Shown in pieces: positions 12,600 to 24,354 of a stretch of 64,000 nt of DNA (within the stretch, counting starts at the first letter, position 1; each line of letters opens with the position of its first letter). Source of the DNA: Megamerina dolium (lineage: Eukaryota; Arthropoda; Insecta; Diptera; Megamerinidae). The notes under the pieces were generated by a model. It had not been told where the DNA came from. It was given only the letters and a program-made list of their open reading frames with translations, and searched no databases. A program made the translations under genes and the position numbers. The stretch is taken from positions 4,111,501-4,175,500 of the forward strand of contig OY978525.1 in the NCBI GenBank assembly GCA_963854835.1, written 5' to 3'.

Positions 12600-14150
12600 A
12601 TTAATTGAAGTACTCAAAATCGCTTCTAATTGGGGTAAATGACCGACCCCTATTTGTTTTTCTCTGCTGAGCAATTTCTATAAACATACTTGCCCTCTAT
12701 TTCTATCACTTAGAGGTGTTGCCATACAAAATTGACAAAATCTTTAAACATTTCGCTCCCATCGCTTCCCGACTGCTTCCAGAGGAATAACATATATATC
12801 TGACCCGTGCTAATTTTTTCTTCTAAACATTTTTTCTGAACATATTTATCCTTTGAAATAAAGCACCTTATTGGGGTTTCCCTACAAAGTTAACGATTTT
12901 TTTTTTATAAATTTCAATCCCACCGCCCCTAAGATGGCCCTAGAGAAGTCAAATTTATGACCGAGGTGCATTAATTGTTTTGGACATACTACTCCCTAGG
13001 TCGTTGGTTCAAATTCCTGCTGAAGCACAACTTTAATATCGAAAAGATTTTTCTTTCGAACGGTAACCAGCTTTTGGAAATTCTCCCGGCAGTAATAGTT
13101 TGCTGTGCAAAAGCTTCTAAAAGAACTCTGAGTCAAAGTTCAGACAAAGTGTTGTTCCAAGGGGTCTGCTGTTCGGAACCGGCTAATATAGGTAAGTCCC
13201 TGCTAATACTGTTCAAAATTTAACACTCACAACAATCATTAAAAGATAAGCTCTGCCAAAGGCCTCTTCGTGTCCTATAAGTGTCACATATTTATTTTTA
13301 TTTTATACTACTCTCTAACTTTGCTCCTTAGAGAGGCTTTCCTATAAAAAGAACGATTTTGTTGTAAATTTCATTTCTATCGCACCAGGAGTGCTCTCAG
13401 AGGGGTGAAATGTATGATCAGCCTCCATTAATTTCTACTACTCAAACTTTTTCCTGTACATATTTACTATTGTACCGACGTATCTTTACTCCTTAGGAAG
13501 GGTCCCCTACAAAGTGAACAATTTTGTTTTAAATTTCGTTTCTATTGCACCAAGAGTGTTCTCAGAGGGGTAAAATGTATGACTAACCTCCATTAATTTT
13601 TACTACTTACACTTTTTTCGGAACATATTTACTATTGTATCTATGTATCTTTACTCATTAGAAAGGCTCCCCTATAAAATGAACTTAAAAGCATCGGCAA
13701 ATGAACAAATAACCCCAGAGAGCCACCAGAGGGGTCAAATATGTGACTAATTCACATTCATTTTTAGCACTCGACATTTTTTCGAAACATATTTGGTCCC
13801 TATCGTGAGTCCTTAGAAAGGCCTTCCTACAAAATGAATTTAAAAGCCCTTCTATATGGCACAAATGTCCAAGAATATTCACTAATACAATAAAATGTGT
13901 AATCGATTCACATTTATTCTACTCTCGCAATATTTCCCAAAAATATACTTACCCTTACCTCCTCTTGTAAGGCGGCTCCCCTATAAAATGCATATTCTTT
14001 AAGTTCTAAACTATTTTGGAATTCTTTTACTAGCCTCTAGCGCGTTAAGATGTATGAGCGATTACCATTTATTCTTCTGTCGCAACATTTCCCCCAAAAA
14101 ATGCTCACTCCTTAGGAGGGCTCCCCTACAAAATAAATGTTTTTCTAAAC
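12600..14150 (+). repeat. Family A tandem array, interrupted by a SINE
   Basis: The largest family A array, with about eight units. Strong repeats of GAGGGGTGAAATGTATGATC, CCTCCATTAATTTTTACTAC and CTCCTTAGAAAGGCTCCCCTA recur at about 150-160 bp. Units near 13390, 13565 and 13725 are recognisably similar over most of their length. The array is interrupted at 12992-13290 by a SINE that splits one unit between its ATTAATT and TTTGCTCCTTAG landmarks. Confidence 0.8.
12992..13290 (+). mobile_element. tRNA-derived SINE, 5'-truncated copy 1
   Basis: An RNA polymerase III B-box-like GGTTCAAATTCC lies at 13006-13017. The body is shared with the copies at 24.5, 25.0 and 31.4 kb: CTGAAGCACAACTTTAATAT, TTTTTCTTTCGAA, CTTCTAAAAGAACTCTG, TGCTGTTCGGAACCGGCTAA and GTCCCTGCTAATACTGT. 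The A box is missing or degraded, so the tRNA-like head is truncated. It sits inside a family A unit. Confidence 0.75.
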
Positions 14151-15630
14151 TGATACAATTTTGGAATTTTTTTCAATTGATTTACTTTATTAGCTTAGTT
14201 TTTGAAACCAGTTTGTAAGCGCATTTTTTATATGATTTATATTTTAAGGTTTACTTTTATTAATGGACTCCGATTGGTCGAACTTTTGTTATATACAATT
14301 ACATACATTACAATTTTATATAAACATTTAAAAATATAATTGCGTATAATTAAATTAATTTTATTTAATCAATTTTTATCACATTATTATTATCACATGT
14401 TTAAAATTGCCAAAAAACAAAAATAAATCTGCATAAAAATGAATTAAGTAAATAATTGAAAACATGAATTCGGAGAAGAGAGAAAAAAAAAACAAAACTG
14501 TCAATTGAAATCAAAAGCTTGACAACCAGACAACCTTTAACAAGGTTAAGAACCATTTTTGGGACATTACGACAAAACGATGAACTTTAGTACGACTTGT
14601 TGCTGTTTTTTTTTTTGTGTTGTGTCAAACATTGATTTGCCAACTTTGTTTTTTTATTGAATTATTTATAATTCTTCATCAAGTTTATTTTTATGCGATT
14701 TGTATTTTATTTTATTATTATGTGTGCTCATTTTCGTATGTTTAAAACATACAATTTTTGTATGCATACTTGTTCTTGTGCTGCAGGTAATATTATTTGG
14801 TTGTTGTTGTTCTTTCATGTTGCATTTCATTATTAATGAGCTTCGAATCTCTTTTGGGCAAAATTTCGTTCAATTTCATTGTCTATTGGCTTAAAGTGAA
14901 ATTGAATAAAAGAAAAAAAAATGGAAAGCATGAAAACGAAAATATTCGCATGCACTTACGGTTTGCGTCCTTTTGATTATATCGGCACTGACGTCATTGG
15001 CATTGACGCATATTCAAGGTTAAGGCAATGTTATAGGCAGAGTTTGCAGTCTGTTGATGTTGTTATAGCATATATGCACATAGAGAGATAGCAAGCGCAA
15101 ACATATGATAAACAACAATGAATTTGTACTTAAATAAATGCGATCTAAATATTTCACCATCTAATAGGTGTTACGCGCTTTTCAGTATGATATTCGTAAC
15201 GTTCATACGTATTATTCATGTATTTTATTTGTTTGCTTATTGTCATCGTATGCATGCATGTATTATTGTAAAAGTCGTCATATGATGTCATATCTTTATT
15301 TGTCTCCTTTTGGTTTGAATTTTCTGTTTTATTCTTTTCTTTTTTTTTTTTTTTTCTAAGAGTTCATTTGGATAAAATTTTTTGGTTATTTCTTTTGATT
15401 TGTTTTAAGTATGTTGCTTGAATTTATTTTCATGCGAATACCATAAACCTATTTAGAACTCTAATATTTGTTCAGTTTTTTTTTTTTTTTTTTTGACTAT
15501 TAATTTTGTATATTTAATTTGCAATTGTTGGTATATCGGAGTATAAAAGTGTGCGTGTTGAATTTTTAATTTGGTACATAATGCGTTGGTGTCTCGTGTC
15601 CATTCTATATAGGTTGTATTATAAATATGT
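14151..15630. other. AT-rich non-coding stretch
   Basis: Long T runs near 15343 and 15480. The short open frames here are AT-driven. No gene or element is supported. Confidence 0.65.
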
Positions 15631-15804
15631 TAGTGGCGTAGCCAGGATTTTTGCAAGGGGGGGGGAGAGGGCAGGGGTTAATGAGAAAAATATGTATACG
15701 AAAAAATTTCGAATGAATGATTTATTATTATTTCTCATTTTTAACAAGTCCATCAGCCAAAGGGGAGAACTAACCCCCCCATGATCCCCCTGGCTACACC
15801 ACTG
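15631..15804. mobile_element. Short inverted-repeat element (hAT-like MITE)
   Basis: A 174 bp element with ends TAGTGGCGTAGCCAGG on the left and, on the minus strand at the right, CAGTGGTGTAGCCAGGGGGA. Each end runs into a G-tract, so the element can fold on itself. ATATGT occurs immediately outside both ends (15625-15630 and 15805-15810), a possible target duplication. CAGTGGCGTAGC-type termini are familiar from hAT-related non-autonomous elements, which usually make 8 bp duplications, so the superfamily is inferred. No transposase is present. Confidence 0.75.
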
Positions 15805-16009
15805 ATATGTGTAATTTTTTAAAAATAGAAATGTAAAAATATACTTGATTTTATCATAGTTTGACAGAGCTGCCACTTAAGTTTAATTGACATTATATCC
15901 TGAAATTAGTGAAAATGTCGTCATAGAGCTAAATAGTTAATCTCAGTTGATGAAATGATGATGAAAGAAATTATTATTATTATTTAAAAGAATTAATTTA
16001 AAAGTTCAA
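15805..16009. other. AT-rich spacer
   Basis: Short non-coding stretch between the inverted-repeat element and the first family B unit. Confidence 0.5.
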
Positions 16010-16188
16010 AATTCTATATGTGAATTATATCTCACTACCATATTAATCTACAAGTCAAATATGATTGTTTTAGAGTGAAAACTACGTAGGGAAGCAAATT
16101 ATGGTGGTTAAAAATTTTAAAAAATTTCTAAATTTTTTGTGTGGGAGCTATATAAAATAGTAAGCGTGATTTATTCATTTATCTTACC
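16010..16188 (+). repeat. Family B unit(s), left of a retroelement insertion
   Basis: Contains CTACAAGTCAAATATGATTG, ATTATGGTGGTTAAAAATTT and GTGGGAGCTATATAAAATAG followed by TAAGCGTGATT. These match the order of landmarks in the array at 41050-42000. The unit stops where the retroelement coding sequence begins, and family B resumes near 17390. Confidence 0.68.
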
Positions 16189-16978
16189 ATGGAAAACTGG
16201 GAGCCACACTGTGCAGTGAGTGATTCAGACATCACCATTTACACACACGGCTCTAAGATGGACAGAGGGACGGGAGCGCGAATTGTTTTAGAAAGCCCTC
16301 GCTGTGGGATATCATTTCAACTTCCTGACGCTTGCAGTGTCTTTCAGGCAGAAATATATGCAATTGAGAAGGCAGCTGAACTATTACAAGATAGTACAAT
16401 TCCACCTTCGAATATCACTATCTTTGTAGACAGTCAAGCGGCATTGAAGGCAATTGAATCCAGAAGCCGAGCTTCATTATGTGACATAAGAAACCACAGG
16501 GTCTCTCTTTGCTGGGTTCCTGGACATAGTGATATTGAAGGGAATGAACTGGCAGACGAAATGGCCTGCAGGGGATCCAGTATGGACACCAATAAGGACT
16601 CAGTAAAAATTCTGCTTTGCGAACTGTTTTGGTGTATAGAATAGTTGTTAAGAAGGCGAACAGCTTGTGGACTAGCCGAGAGGATGGTGAGGTTTCCATG
16701 ATCTTATGGCCTAGGCTAGATATGAGAAGGACGAGGTACTTCTGTCTTTAGCGAAGTCTGCAGTTAGAATTCTTACCGGGGTGCTCACTGGGCATTGTGT
16801 CATAGTGAAAATGCTTCATGATGATGAAGAGGAAGAAGAACAATCAATAAACCACTATCTATGTCTCTGTCCAGGACTACAGACAAAATGACTTCAATGT
16901 TTGGGGTCTTGTTTCTTCACAAGACTGGACGAATATGCGAAAGTGGACTTAAAAGAGAACCAATTAGTTCAATTAGTG
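16189..16978 (+). pseudogene. Non-LTR retrotransposon fragment, RNase H to C-terminus
   Basis: Plus-strand 3' part of a LINE of the kind carrying an RNase H domain after the reverse transcriptase. From 16189 to 16644 the frame is open. It shows a mutated first catalytic motif (YTHGSKMDRGTGA, His where Asp is expected), then AEIYAIEKAAELL, FVDSQAALKAIE, LCWVPGHSDIEGN and ELADEMA. Beyond the stop at 16642, other frames show VRILTGVLTGHC and a C-terminal zinc-knuckle-like NHYLCLCPGL, then LGSCFFTRLDEYAKVDLK. The endonuclease and polymerase are absent. It is dead by frameshifts, stops and the missing Asp. Confidence 0.85.
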
Positions 16979-17370
16979 CTGTGGGGTTGATTTTAACTAG
17001 GTCCCTGGGAACTATGAATCCGTTGCCTAGGTATTTTAGTCTGCATCTAGCCACAGCTGGGCAATTGCAAAGAACGTGTTCTGCTGTTTCCTGCTCTTCA
17101 AGATAGAGTCAACAGAGATCGTTGTTTACCACACCCATTTTCATCATGTGATAATTAAGTTTACAATGACCTGTTAGTAGTTTAGTGTACAGTTTGATGT
17201 CTTTTCTGCTGAAGTTCAAGATAGTATCATAGTATGTTTGGGCTCTCCAGTAATCGGTTAGACTACTTTTTTCCTTTTCACATATTAAGTTGTTTATGAA
17301 ACTACTGTTTACCCCGCAGAAGGGTTCTGGGCCTACGAAAGGAGTGTCTGCGCCCAAGGGTAATCACAAT
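16979..17370 (-). pseudogene. Second non-LTR fragment, antisense C-terminus
   Basis: On the minus strand the sequence reads SLTDYWRAQTYYDTILNFSR, then YTKLLTGHCKLNYHMMKMGV and VNNDLC. After a stop in the 17106-17110 region it continues as LEEQETAEHVLCNCPAVAR and YLGNGF. This is the same C-terminal zinc-knuckle region as the plus-strand fragment, in related but not identical sequence. The two C-termini face each other near 16960-16990. The fragment ends near 17370, where family B sequence returns. Confidence 0.78.
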
Positions 17371-17389
17371 AGGTAATAGATACCTCCGA

Positions 17390-17840
17390 GTGGAAGTGTC
17401 AATATATGTTTACACATGGGAGCTACATTAAGTAGTGGGCATTGTTCATAGATTTCTTGCGAGATTATTACCCATTGAAGTAGTAATCTAGGTTTCAAAT
17501 ATGATTGCTCTAAACCAAAAAAGTGCTAAAGTTATGGTGGATTTGAGTTTTAAAATGTTTCGCAACTTTGTATGGGTGCCATATCAAATAGGGGACTTAG
17601 TGCGCTCAGTTCATAATAAATTTTTAGGCAATATAATAGCAATCTACATACTCAAAATTATTGTTTTCAAAATGATATTAACTGCGTTACAACGTGTTGA
17701 AATATTTAAAAATTCCAGGGTTGGTCTCTTTGGCAGCTTCGTGTGAGAGCGACAGTTGAACGATCACTCCCAATTATCAATAGCACCATTGCTCTTGGAT
17801 CATGCGAAATTTCGTTAAAATATCTCAATATTTGTTCAAG
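17390..17840 (+). repeat. Family B units and array end
   Basis: Repeats of ATGGGAGCTACATTAAGTAG, ATTATTACCCATTGAAG, TTATGGTGGATTTGAG and TTTGTATGGGTGCCATAT follow the family B order. From about 17696 the sequence changes to a non-repeated tail (GGGTTGGTCTCTTTGGC, then CGACAGTTGAACGATC). A homologous tail follows the other B array at about 41870. Confidence 0.72.
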
Positions 17841-19427
17841 TTATTGTGCCGACCAACCAGTCGCAAGGAAGACAGAATGAAGAATGGACGCAGATCGATC
17901 TTTAGATCGATTGGTTGGATCTACGATTAGTAAGAATACTCTTCTATATCTCTAGAGCATCGTTCAAGTCATTACAAACATCAAAATGATCCAAATGAAT
18001 ATACACTGAGACTTGTGCGGGTTTAAATATGTCATTGACTTCAATCAGATATGTAATCGCTAACAATTTGTTATACTCAATCATTTTCTCTATACAATTT
18101 AGTACTGATGAATTTCATCATTATCAGCAATTTTTTTGAAATAATCATTTTTCTAAATTTTCAATATATTTTATATTATATACTTAGTATACAGTACTTA
18201 ATAATATATCTTCAACGCAAGAATTTCTCCTCATAATGAAGAGTTTGCAATTTTAATATGTCGGTAAGATGTGGAAAAATTAAAGGCCTTCTTTCTACGT
18301 ATATATTTTAAATATACACTACTTAGTTTGCTAGATCGCTAGTTTGCGCATTCACCACTCAACACGTATACGAATTGTTAACAGTTCGTAAATTACAGTG
18401 GACTACTTACAATGTGTACGCCCCATTTGTTGTTCATTTTCGAGAATGAGGCAGTCATTATGACCCTCATAATTGCTTGCGAAATGAAAAACATAGTTGA
18501 GAACTTGCTGAAGAAACTTTTGGATAATTAAAAAAAAAATAATAAAAAAGGAATTCTAAACTATAAACGAGTAGGTATACTACATATATATATTTGTGGT
18601 ATGTATGTAATAATCGATAAACCAATTTTAGTTAAAATGCTTTCAATAAAGTCATTAAATTGATAAATTGGCCGCATTAAGAATATGATCTCAACTAATC
18701 AGAATTATGTGTGTTTATTGTTAGTGTTGTTTGGTTGTTATTGTGCTTTTTAGTTTGATTCTTTTTTAGGTTGTCTCAACTCTCAACAAATGAGCAAACT
18801 AAAGAAGTTCTATGGTATATATGTATGCATAAGGGTATAAGATATAATTAAAATTTTCGAAGAATATACACAATTTAGTATTTTTTTTCTCCCATTCATA
18901 GTGAAACAACATTTGTATAGTATACCTTCATATGTGTAAAATCGCTATATACCTGCTATACATACATATATGTGTTTAAATAGTTGCCTTAGGGGCAAAA
19001 TAAACAGAACACCTTTTTTTTTTGTACAGAGTAAAATAAAGATTTTAAGCAAACACTATAGCATGTACCATTCTAAGCAAAATATGCGTGAGTTTGGCTA
19101 ATCTCAATTATTATTAGTTTGTTCTTTTGTGCGCTATTTTGCTTTATCAACAAGTAGTACACATTGTACTGAGGTAAGAAGACCCTGCGGCAAAATATAC
19201 TAGTTAGAACTAATGTGAATTACAAAATAATCATAATTAACTTCTGCTTGAAATAATAATGCACACTACGATGAAATGGAAAACGCTGAATTTTACTAAT
19301 GACAATTGTTCGTTAAGTAATATATTTCTCATCTTCAACACTATTGGATTAGTTGCCAAATATAAAAATGATTAAAAAGTAATTTTGCAAAAGATAAACA
19401 AAAAGTCAATACGTTCTAAATGACATA
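17841..19427. other. AT-rich non-coding stretch
   Basis: No gene or element recognised. It includes a somewhat less AT-rich segment at 18320-18480 whose six frames show no recognisable protein. Confidence 0.6.
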
Positions 19428-19429
19428 TA

Positions 19430-20225
19430 TTGGGTGTATGGAATTAAAAGTCATCCTTTTTTAGTGCTCACAAATCATTTATTTTTAAGAATTCTGTAAG
19501 AAACATGTCATTCAAAGTATTGTCCATCAGAAACTATCATATTACCCCATCTTCCTGGCAATTTATGGATTCCATCTCAAAAGAACTTCGCCGGCTTGTT
19601 GGCAAGAAACGAATCGACTTTTGATTCCGGTGCATGGGTCGGAACAAGTGGTAATCTGAAGGCGCCAGGTCTGGGCTATAAGCCGGGTAGGGTAAAACTT
19701 TCCATCCGTTTTTAGTAAGATAGTCTCTGATCGGAATAGCAATGTGTGGCCGTACGTTGTCATGGTGAAAAATTACCGACTCATGTCTGGTCCCATATTC
19801 CGGCCGTTTCTCGATTATTGCTCTCTTCAACCGCATCACTTGTTGTCGGTACAGCTCTCCCGAAAGGGTTCGACCAGGTCTTAGTCGTGTAATGTCTCCA
19901 AATTCTCGTCTTCAAACTTTTTCGGTTGTCCAGATCGTTCTTTGTCTTTGATATCAAAATCACCGTTTTTAAAACTCACAAACCTCTCCTTATACTGTGT
20001 ATTGGATAGAGAATTGTCTCAACAAGTAAACGATGACTTTGAGCCGCACTTTTCTTTGCAAAAAATTCTGTTTTTTTCGCCAATTCTTAAAATTTTCCAT
20101 CATGAAAAAAATATGATGCGCACAACCAATTGAAAATTTTGACATTTCGGACAATGATTTATGGCATCGCGCTTTCGCGTGGCGCTATATAACGTAATAG
20201 GCCGGTTCTTAATTCACACATCCAA
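19430..20225 (-). mobile_element. Internally deleted mariner-like transposon
   Basis: A 796 bp element. The left end begins TTGGGTGTATGGAATTAAAA and the right end, on the minus strand, TTGGATGTGTGAATTAAGAA. TA lies on both sides (19428-19429 and 20226-20227). It encodes a deleted transposase on the minus strand. The terminal repeats differ from those of the mariner at 8762, so this is a separate lineage. Confidence 0.88.
19508..20103 (-). pseudogene. Mariner transposase with internal deletion
   Basis: Minus-strand remnant. An ATG at 20103 opens MENFKNWRKKQNF. After a stop and a frame change, the DNA-binding-to-linker region reads FKNGDFDIKDKERSGQPKKF and then ENLETLHD. It then jumps, with loss of the first catalytic Asp motif, to RTLSGELYRQQ and RLKRAIIEKRPEYGTRHESV. 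The second motif HHDNVRPHIA and third motif PAYSPDLAPSDYHLF keep their aspartates at the 34-residue spacing typical of mariner. The last part, HKLPGRWGNMIVSDGQYFE, is in another frame and stops at 19508. About 330 bp is missing compared with complete relatives, so it cannot make an active enzyme. Confidence 0.87.
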
Positions 20226-20279
20226 TAGTAGAAAATTGTTGAATTTTTAAAGATTTTTTTATTTCAAGCATTATTGGAA

Positions 20280-20722
20280 AACAATTACTGATTTTATTCT
20301 GTGATAAGCGGAGGGATCTAATCTTTTAAAAATATTAATTTTGTATGGTAGTTTCCTTAACGGGTGGAATTAAGATCTCGGTGTGTTCTGATAAAATGTA
20401 GAAGGGGAAAAACGAGGGTATTTCTGTGTAGCTCTGGGATTATTTGTCAATTTTAAGGTGTTTTTATGTTTATTTTTTATGAGAGCCCTCTTGAGAAGTG
20501 AAAATAAAGTGTACAAATGTTTGAAAAAATGTTGAATACTAAAAATGAATGAAGGTCGGTCATATATTTTAACCCTCTAAAGGTATTCTGGCAGTAATGA
20601 CATCCAATTTTATAAAAAAACTTTCAATTTTGAATGACAAATCACCCAAGCATTGGAAATGGGTGGCTAAGTAAATCCTAAAAAAAATATCGCGGGAAAA
20701 AAAAATGAATGGGAGTCGATCA
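20280..20722 (-). repeat. Family A units, reverse orientation
   Basis: Complementary landmarks appear in reverse order: TTGTATGGTAGTTTCCTTAA, GATTATTTGTCAATTTTAAG, TGTTGAATACTAAAAATGAA, and GGTCGGTCATATATTTTAAC followed by CCTCTAAAGG. The array ends exactly where the mariner at 20725 begins, inside the GTCGATCATA motif of a unit. Confidence 0.7.
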
Positions 20723-20724
20723 TA

Positions 20725-21607
20725 AGAGGTGTACAAATAAATTCTGTCATGTGTTGGCTATACTAAAAAATATACTTAAAGGCATCTATTTCCCCCGCCA
20801 TTTTGGGTATATGTAACTTGGTCATTGCTGTTTATATGACACGATTTTCAATCGTTTACAAGCTGTCATTCAGTGTGTATCAATTTTATAAGAGATAGAT
20901 GTCGATAAAGCAACATTTACGCCATTGTATTTTATTCTGTTTTCAAATGCAAAAAAAAGTACTGCTACGAATCTGTGAAGTTTATTAATTCGACTTTGAG
21001 TGAAAATCTATGTGAATCTTAAAAGAGTACAAAGATAGTTTGCAAGATTTCGTGACAATAATTTTTGCCATGAACATGATTCACGTTCCGGTGCTCCAAA
21101 CAAGGTTATGGACGAAGAAATTCAAAATTTGCTTCTTGAAAATCCATGTCAAACTGTTATAGCTGAATGTTATCAACAACAAATGATCAAATTAAGTAAT
21201 GCTGTTGAGGAAAAACTATAATTTACTGCTCAAGAAAGTCGAAAAGTGACACCTCTCGTTCACATACAACAAAATCAACTAAGGAACTAATCTTCTACTT
21301 ACGCTGAGAAGTTCTCCAACATGCGGCGTTTTCTCCAGGCTTGCCTCCTTTTGACTAATACTTTTTCAGATCAATGCAGTCTTATTAAGCTGACTAAAGC
21401 TTTTCTTCAAAGTTGAATATGTGCGAAAATGGCTTGATGACTATTTTATCTCAAAACCACCAAGTTTATATCTCGAGGGGGTCCATCAACTACCCGATAA
21501 ATGGTAAAATACAATGGCAAGATAGTACTATTTTGAATATTAAGCTTTGAGTAAAGTAAAAAAATTAAATTCATGAGAAACATGACAGAATTTATTTGTG
21601 CACCTAT
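20725..21607 (+). mobile_element. Degenerate mariner-like transposon
   Basis: An 883 bp element. The left end begins AGAGGTGTACAAATAAATTC and the right end, on the minus strand, ATAGGTGCACAAATAAATTC. Matching continues through TGTCATGT, giving an inverted repeat of about 28 bp with a few mismatches. TA flanks both ends (20723-20724 and 21608-21609). It is inserted into a reverse-oriented family A unit. The AGGTGTACAA tip also occurs in the element at 38725, which suggests a related mariner lineage. Confidence 0.85.
21036..21507 (+). pseudogene. Mariner transposase fragments
   Basis: Plus-strand fragments in mariner order. First comes FARFRDNNFCHEHDSRSGAP, with a stop where the preceding Trp is expected. 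Then come MDEEIQNLLLENPCQT, a gap, and RSHTTKSTKELI, which is the stretch after the second Asp with the Asp itself lost. Next is EVLQHAAFSPGLPPFD, the third motif with its Asp kept but a stop right after it. KWLDDYFISKPPSLYLEGVH and QLPDKW precede the final TAA at 21505. Several stops and the missing central catalytic region make it clearly dead. Confidence 0.82.
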
Positions 21608-21781
21608 TATATTTTACCACGCTTGCCATCAGTTCTGTGGAATTTTGAGGTTATTCATACGTTTGATTGCAATTTTGTTTGAAAAATCATAAAAAGAAAT
21701 GCTCACAAGAATGAATATTCTTCGTTGATGAGTTGTGTTATCATTAAATATTAAAATGAAAACATATTTTATTTTTAAGCT

Positions 21782-22249
21782 CAGTATGCTGTAGAAAATA
21801 AATTCCGCTCCCATAAGAAAATACATTCGATAATTTGAAATGAAATGTCAAAATAAATTATTTTCGTTATCTTTCCGGAGGAAGTACACTGTTGAAAATA
21901 ATTAGGGTTGATATTTGTAGTAGACTTGTGTTTTGTAGACTTGTGGAGACTTTATTAGAATGTTTGATATTGAAATGAATTAAATTCGAATTGAATTGAA
22001 AACATTTGTTGAATTATAATTTTATTAATATAATGTTTGGTTATTGCTTGTATTGATGCCAATAATGGAGGCAAATAGAAACAGTAAAATATTCGAAATT
22101 TTATTATTTCTCAATTTGGTTTTTTTTTTTTTAAATTAATTTAATTACTGTGAACATTGTGCAAAAATGACATTTAACTCTTATTTCTACACCGAAAAGG
22201 AAAATATGCCAAGCCTACACAAAAATAAATTATTTTCTACAGCATACTG
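21782..22249. mobile_element. Possible inverted-repeat element
   Basis: The 20-mer CAGTATGCTGTAGAAAATAA at 21782-21801 is present as its exact complement at 22230-22249, giving a 468 bp segment with inverted ends. No coding sequence and no clear target duplication are visible. It could be a MITE or an unrelated inverted duplication. Confidence 0.45.
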
Positions 22250-24354
22250 TCTTCACATCGAAATCAAAACCAAAAATAATTAGAAGAATTGCTCACTGGG
22301 AGTAGGAAATTTTTTCAAGTTCTTTTGTTTTAATTGCGAAGGCAGATTATTTGCTGCAATTTTGTATACCACTGGTTAATGAAGAAATTAAATTACCTTA
22401 GGTAGGTGTATCATTATGTTAATGGCGTCAACTGAGCCCAAAAATTTACAATAAAGCCTTGGGATAATTGAAAATCTGGCTGTGAAAATGAGTGATATTG
22501 GAAAATGTATCATCCCTAATTAAAAGCACTTCGAAATAAATAATTTGTTTGATTAGAAAAATAGTAAGTATCAAATCTTGGGTAGAAAAATTCTCTATGG
22601 ATAATGGTAGAAGCAAGTTTCGTTATATGCATGCAACTGATTGAATGGTGCCTTTTACAAATACTTACAATTATTCATATTTTTGCAACTACTTAACCAT
22701 AGGATGTTTTGGACCAATCTTAGCGTATCAGAAATTGACTACCGGTCATATTGTTCTACACACAAAGACGCAATAGCATCATAAATTGTTTTATTGCTGC
22801 CATATGATTGAAGAGAGCAATCTGTGAATGTTACATATCGACAAACATTTGTAGTATGCTTTAAATAAAATGAACCTGTGTCAATTTAGTTGAATTGATT
22901 TAAACTTTAGTTATTATTAGTGTGGGCGCCAATGAACATTTGTTAAATAATATAAATTCCATTTTGATTTAATTTGATTTTGTTTAAACGAATGATGTCA
23001 TATGTAAGTATGATACATATATATTTTGTTCATGTTTTGTAATGATAAATTATTCTTGATCAAGTGACCTTACATATTTTGCTAAATGCATTTAGTCATA
23101 CGTATGTACATATGTTGAAATAAGCGCATTTAATACGAGAGCAATGTTAAAGTGCAATTTGTTATAAATAATATGAGTAATTTCGAATAAATATATTATA
23201 TTCTATCATATAAAAAAATATGTTTTTGATATAATAACAAAATTAGTATGAGTAATATTCATATAACAAATGACAAACGTATTAATCTGAAGATTTATCT
23301 TAGAATTTAAAAGATTTTCTCATGTTTGCAATGAATGGTGGAATTTTTTCCTAAGATACACTATGCAATAATCTATATCCCTAATTTATTTGTATATATT
23401 TCGAACAATTTTACCCGAAAGTTTTCAATGAAATATTGAATGGCGCTATAATATCGATTTCTATATTGCTCCCATTCGGAAGTGATTAATTCGATATTGT
23501 TTTTAATACAATATTTTGATCCAACTAAACAAAAGCATTGGGTTTTTAATCGAAAAAAAATATATATACACACAAATATGAAATAGAGAAATTTCACTTT
23601 TTCTCCAAATGAACTGCTCTTATACTCGTAATTATGAAATTTGCGATAATCATCGATTCATTAGTGATCGTAACTTACTTACTTATGTAAAGTTGTATTG
23701 ATGATCCGTTTTTTATTGTTTCTTTTTTATTGTTGTTTTTTTTTTTTGCTAAAAGACCATCATGAAAATCAGATTGATTGTACAATCAAATATATGCGCA
23801 TTAGTGTAAAACATTAACATTAATGATGAGAAAATTTATCAACATTTCACTAAAATAATTAATCATGATTTAATCATTTGAATATATAGAGTGGAGTCAA
23901 TATTAATTTAGAAAGAATTAATAGAGATTAGATAAATCACCTGATTGAAAAGAAATGAGAAAAATTGTTGGAATGTGTTGAAATCATATGAGAGTTGAAA
24001 ATTAATCAATAACTAATTTATTTATTGAACATAGTGCACATCTAATTTTAAGCAATTAAATCAATATTACATCATATTATTATATATATAAAATTTAATT
24101 GATTTGTTTTGTTATTAAGTATAGGGGGAATATAATGACCACTCCTCTATACATTGTATATAAACATGTATATAAGACGTACTAGACACAGATTTGGGTG
24201 ATTATTATTTAGGAAAATAATTTTTTCATATCTCTCATTGGCTAAAAAATATTCGATTTAATAAAAAACCTTAAAAGAGAAGAAGTTTTTGTTTTTGTTT
24301 TGTTTTGTTGAACTCGCTCATGAGACGCAAATGTAAAAAAAAATTATTTTACAT
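22250..24354. other. AT-rich non-coding stretch
   Basis: No gene, element or array recognised. Confidence 0.65.
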
